Shown: positions 61,251-64,000 of the stretch, in pieces
Layout: each line of letters begins with the position of its first letter
Position numbering within the stretch: the first letter of the stretch is position 1
Origin: Actinomadura fibrosa
Lineage (GTDB): Bacteria; Actinomycetota; Actinomycetes; Streptosporangiales; Streptosporangiaceae
Length of the DNA stretch: 64,000 bases
NCBI RefSeq assembly: GCF_900659615.1
Contig: NZ_CAACUY010000005.1
Coordinates: 62,001 to 126,000, forward strand
Direction: 5' to 3'
Program-made: the position numbers and the translations under genes
Notes under the pieces: model-generated
What the model was told of the DNA's origin: nothing
Databases searched by the model: none
What the model saw: only the letters and a program-made list of their open reading frames with translations

Positions 61251-62267
61251 GTGCGCTGGGACCATCTGCGTCTGGTGCCCGACGGGGGCGAGGCGGCGCC
61301 GCTGATCGAGCGGGGCGCGGTGGCGCGCACGTTCGACACGCCGGAGTTCCGCGGCATGACCTTCTACGAGGTGCGGGCGAAGTCGGTGATCAACCGGGTG
61401 CCGGAGGCGTCCCGGGTGCCGTTCGAGTGGACGATCAACCCGTACCGGGGCTGCTCGCACGCCTGCGTCTACTGCTTCGCGCGCAAGACCCACGAGTACC
61501 TCGACTTCGACTCGGGCGCCGACTTCGACTCGCGGATCGTGGTGAAGGTGAACGCGGCCGAGCGGGTCCGGGCGGAGCTGGCGGCGCCGCGGTGGCGGGG
61601 CGAGCACATCGCGATGGGCACCAACGTGGACTGCTACCAGCGGGCCGAGGGCCGGTACCGGCTGATGCCGGGGATCCTCGCGGCGCTGCGGGACGCGCGC
61701 AACCCGTTCTCGATCCTGACCAAGGGGTCGCTGATCCTGCGCGACCTGCCGCTGCTGCTGGAGGCGGCGGAGCGCACGCGGGTCAGCGCGGCGGTCTCGG
61801 TGGGGTTCGTGGACGAGGAGCTGTGGCGGCTGGTGGAGCCGGGCACCCCGGCGCCGCGCAAGCGCCTGGAGGTGTGCGCGACCCTGAACGAGGCGGGCAT
61901 CGGCTGCGCGGTGCTGATGGGCCCGGTGCTGCCGTACCTCACCGACTCCCCCGCCCAGCTGGACGCGGCGGTGCGGCGGATCGCTGAGGCGGGCGCCACG
62001 TCGGTGACGGCGCTGCCGCTGCATCTGCGTCCGGGCGCGCGGGAATGGTTCCTGGCGTGGCTGCGCCGCCACCGTCCCGAGCTGGTCGTCCCGTACGCGC
62101 GGCTGTACGGGGGGCGTTCCTACGCGTCGAAGGAGTACCAGGACCGGGTCACCGGGATGGTGCGGGAGCTCGCGGCGAAGTACGGGATGGTCCGGCGGCC
62201 GCCGCCCGCGGCGCACCGCGGCGTCCCGCCGCGGGAGGAGGGGCCGCGGCAGCTGACCCTGCTGTGA
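61251..62267 (+). CDS. Rv2578c-family radical SAM protein (SPL-like), probable DNA-damage response
   Basis: A 338-residue radical SAM enzyme with the iron-sulfur motif CSHACVYC (C68, C72, C75; CxxxCxxC) in INPYRGCSHACVYCFARKTH, then MGTNVDCYQRAEGRYRLMPG, FSILTKGSLILRDL and later strands of the barrel. This family (Rv2578c in M. tuberculosis) is related to spore photoproduct lyase and may repair or modify nucleic acid; its reaction is unknown. The GTG at 61251 follows GAAGGAGG. A LexA box overlaps its promoter, supporting a place in the SOS response. Confidence 0.93.
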   Translation: MRWDHLRLVPDGGEAAPLIERGAVARTFDTPEFRGMTFYEVRAKSVINRVPEASRVPFEWTINPYRGCSHACVYCFARKTHEYLDFDSGADFDSRIVVKVNAAERVRAELAAPRWRGEHIAMGTNVDCYQRAEGRYRLMPGILAALRDARNPFSILTKGSLILRDLPLLLEAAERTRVSAAVSVGFVDEELWRLVEPGTPAPRKRLEVCATLNEAGIGCAVLMGPVLPYLTDSPAQLDAAVRRIAEAGATSVTALPLHLRPGAREWFLAWLRRHRPELVVPYARLYGGRSYASKEYQDRVTGMVRELAAKYGMVRRPPPAAHRGVPPREEGPRQLTLL

Positions 62268-62282
62268 CGCCGGCGCCGGGCG

Positions 62283-63299
62283 TCAGGGGCGCAGGAGGAC
62301 CTTCACGGCGCGCCGCTCGTCCATGGCGCGGTAGGCCTCGGCGGCCTGGTCGAGCGGGAGCGTGAGGTCGAAGACCCCGCCGGGGTCGATGCGCCCGTCC
62401 CAGACGCGGTCGATGAGGTCGGGCAGGAAGCGGCGGACGGGCGCGGGGCCGCCGCGCAGGCCGACCTGGGAGCGGAACAGCGCCTCGCCGGAGATCTCGA
62501 CCTCGTGCGGGACGCCGACGAAGCCGACGGTGCCGCCGGGGCGGGCCGAGCCGAGGGCCTGGCTCATGGCCTCGGCGGTCCCCACGCACTCCAGCACGGA
62601 GTCGGCGCCGACGCCGCCGGTGAGGTCCATGACGCGGTCGACGCCGTCGTCGCCGCGCTCGATGATGACGTCGGTGGCGCCGTACTCGCGCGCGAGCCGC
62701 TGGCGGGGCTCGTGGCGGCTCATCGCGATGATCCGGTCGGCGCCGAGCTCGCGGGCGGCGATGATCCCGCACAGGCCGACGGCGCCGTCGCCGACGACCG
62801 CGACGGTGCAGCCGGGCCGGACCCCCGCGGCGACGGCCGCGTACCAGCCGGTGCCCATGACGTCCGAGAGGGTGAGGAGGCTGGGCAGCAGGTCCGGGCC
62901 GGGCTGCCCGGGGGTGGGGACGAGGGTCCCGTCGGCGAGGGGGACGCGGACCATCTCGGCCTGGCATCCGCCGACGAACTCGCGGTGCACGCAGGCGGAC
63001 TGGTAGCCGTGCCGGCAGTGCGGGCAGGAGTTGTCGGACGCGTAGAACGAGCCGATGACGAAGTGGCCGGGTTCGATGGAGCCGACCTCGGAGCCGATGT
63101 CGGTGACGACGCCGACGTACTCGTGCCCGATCGGCGTGGGCTCCTTGACGGGGTTGACGCGCCGGTAGCTCCACAGGTCGGATCCGCAGACGCAGGTGGC
63201 GGCGACGCTGATGATCGCGTCGGTCGGCTTGATGATCTGCGGGTCGGGGACGCTCTCGCTGCGGATGTCGCCGGGTCCGTGGATCACTGTTGCGCGCAT
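62283..63299 (-). CDS. Zinc-dependent alcohol dehydrogenase family protein
   Basis: A 338-residue medium-chain dehydrogenase: catalytic zinc site CVCGSDLW and GHEYVGVV, structural zinc Cys set CPHCRHGYQSACVH, and NAD(P)-binding VVGDGAVGLCGIIAARELGA. It is close to the group annotated as zinc-dependent alcohol dehydrogenase in actinobacteria. The ATG at 63299 begins at the family start. It is divergent from a TetR regulator gene 198 bp away, its likely controller. The substrate is unknown. Confidence 0.95.
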   Translation of the reverse strand: MRATVIHGPGDIRSESVPDPQIIKPTDAIISVAATCVCGSDLWSYRRVNPVKEPTPIGHEYVGVVTDIGSEVGSIEPGHFVIGSFYASDNSCPHCRHGYQSACVHREFVGGCQAEMVRVPLADGTLVPTPGQPGPDLLPSLLTLSDVMGTGWYAAVAAGVRPGCTVAVVGDGAVGLCGIIAARELGADRIIAMSRHEPRQRLAREYGATDVIIERGDDGVDRVMDLTGGVGADSVLECVGTAEAMSQALGSARPGGTVGFVGVPHEVEISGEALFRSQVGLRGGPAPVRRFLPDLIDRVWDGRIDPGGVFDLTLPLDQAAEAYRAMDERRAVKVLLRP

Positions 63300-63497
63300 G
63301 GGACAGTCCTCGTCGTGTCGTCGTAGCCGCGCCCGCGCGTGGCGGGGCGGCGCGTTTCGTTGATCACCCCGAGTGGGAGATACCCGCTGATCAGGCGGTA
63401 GTGGGGGCCTGGGGAACGCGTGACCCTCCGCAGGGCGAATCGTTGCCGTCCGCCACTTCTTGACCTTCAGGTATAAAACGGTGCTAGGTTGAGGGCC

Positions 63498-64000
63498 ATG
63501 GGAAGGCCGAAGCAGTTCGATCCGCAGGACGCGGTGGAACAGGCGATGCAGGTGTTCTGGCGCAAGGGCTACGGCGCCACGACCCCTCAGGACCTGGTGG
63601 ACGCGCTGGGGATCGGCAAGGGCAGCCTCTACAACGCCTTCGGCAGCAAGCACGCCCTGTTCGAGCAGGCCCTGCGCCGCTACCGGGACAGCCAGTCGCT
63701 GCTGCTGATGGAGATGCTGGAGGAGCCGGGGCCGGTCAAGGAGCGGTTGCGCAAGGCGCTGTGGTTCCTGGTCGAGACGGATCTGGCCGATCCCGACCGG
63801 CGGGGCTGCATGGCCGTGAACGCCGCCGCGGAGCTGGCCGCCACGGACGAGACCGCCGCCGGTCTGGTGCGGCGCATGCTCGACCGCACCGAGGGGGCGT
63901 TCCGCGCGCTCGTCGAGGAAGGGCAGCGCACGGGCGAGATCGACGCCGGACGGGACGCGCGGGCCATCGGCAGCCTGCTGCTGAACACGGTCGTGGGCCT
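63498..64000 (+). CDS. TetR-family regulator, 3' end outside window
   Basis: The visible 167 residues begin MGRPKQFDPQDAVEQAMQVF and WRKGYGATTPQDLVDALGIG, then KGSLYNAFGSKHALFEQALR, which is the TetR HTH, followed by a TetR_C_16/AcrR-like domain (DPDRRGCMAVNAAAELAATD is characteristic of the YcdC/NemR-like subgroup with a conserved Cys). The gene runs off the window. It is divergent from the zinc dehydrogenase. A TTGACC (63460-63465) with an AT-rich GTATAAAAC after it lies upstream. Confidence 0.93.
   Translation, partial: MGRPKQFDPQDAVEQAMQVFWRKGYGATTPQDLVDALGIGKGSLYNAFGSKHALFEQALRRYRDSQSLLLMEMLEEPGPVKERLRKALWFLVETDLADPDRRGCMAVNAAAELAATDETAAGLVRRMLDRTEGAFRALVEEGQRTGEIDAGRDARAIGSLLLNTVVG

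Overview
The window is 64 kb of very high-GC, gene-dense DNA with frequent GTG starts, 4-bp stop/start overlaps, WYL, DUF3618, Holin-X and DUF3040 proteins, an Rv2578c-type radical SAM protein and a mycobacterial-type LexA box. This points to an actinomycete. The mix of regulators and secreted hydrolases fits Actinomadura or another Streptosporangiales genome, but that placement is inference. It reads as ordinary chromosome: no rRNA, tRNA, CRISPR, insertion sequence or complete prophage was seen.

Layout. 0-5.9 kb: a partial dihydrofolate-reductase-like gene, an ECF sigma factor with a coupled membrane protein, decayed HTH-regulator debris, a PhzF-like protein, a DUF1330 protein and a LysR regulator. 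6-11.6 kb: an MFS exporter and a metallo-hydrolase divergent from a MarR regulator across a repeat-rich operator region, then a DHA2 drug exporter and a hydrolase. 11.8-13.9 kb: PPOX, YCII and sigma-factor genes. 14-20.3 kb: a lone tyrosine recombinase, a PhoB/HK-type two-component system, a DUF4240 protein, a TetR regulator, and a PPOX protein divergent from an HxlR regulator across a 21-bp inverted repeat. 20.8-23.7 kb: a virginiamycin-B-lyase-like protein followed by an RNA ligase overlapping an HD-phosphoesterase/polynucleotide-kinase gene, a compact RNA end-healing and sealing cassette. 23.8-32.8 kb: an SDR, an orphan NarL-type histidine kinase, an envelope set (Holin-X, DUF3618, YihY), a GNAT, a WYL regulator divergent from a hydrolase, and a P450.

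33-38.8 kb holds secreted or envelope proteins (esterase, NagZ-like GH3, AI-2E-type permease, lipoprotein). At 39 kb a full-length cobalamin-dependent methionine synthase (metH) sits directly behind an S-adenosylhomocysteine riboswitch. 42.7-51.9 kb holds a TetR/SDR pair with two palindromes, a broken VOC gene, a thioesterase, a vWA + ARPP-1-like pair of unknown function, a TetR-controlled DrrAB-type ABC exporter and a DMT permease. 52-57.4 kb has a 967-residue proline-rich protein with a degenerate AAA-type ATPase end, a WYL regulator with an unusual C-terminal DinB-like extension, and an RsbW-like ATP-binding protein. 57.4-59.1 kb is a gene-poor block with strong hairpins and degenerate tandem repeats of about 90-100 bp. 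59.1-64 kb has a DUF3040 protein, a GHL10-type lipoprotein hydrolase, a radical SAM protein behind a LexA box, a zinc alcohol dehydrogenase and a TetR gene cut by the window end.

The most interesting parts are the ligase/HD-Pnk cassette, the SAH riboswitch on metH, the vWA/ARPP-1 pair, the proline-rich ATPase-like protein and the repeat block at 57.9-58.9 kb. All similarity statements are from reading the translated sequences; no database search was run.
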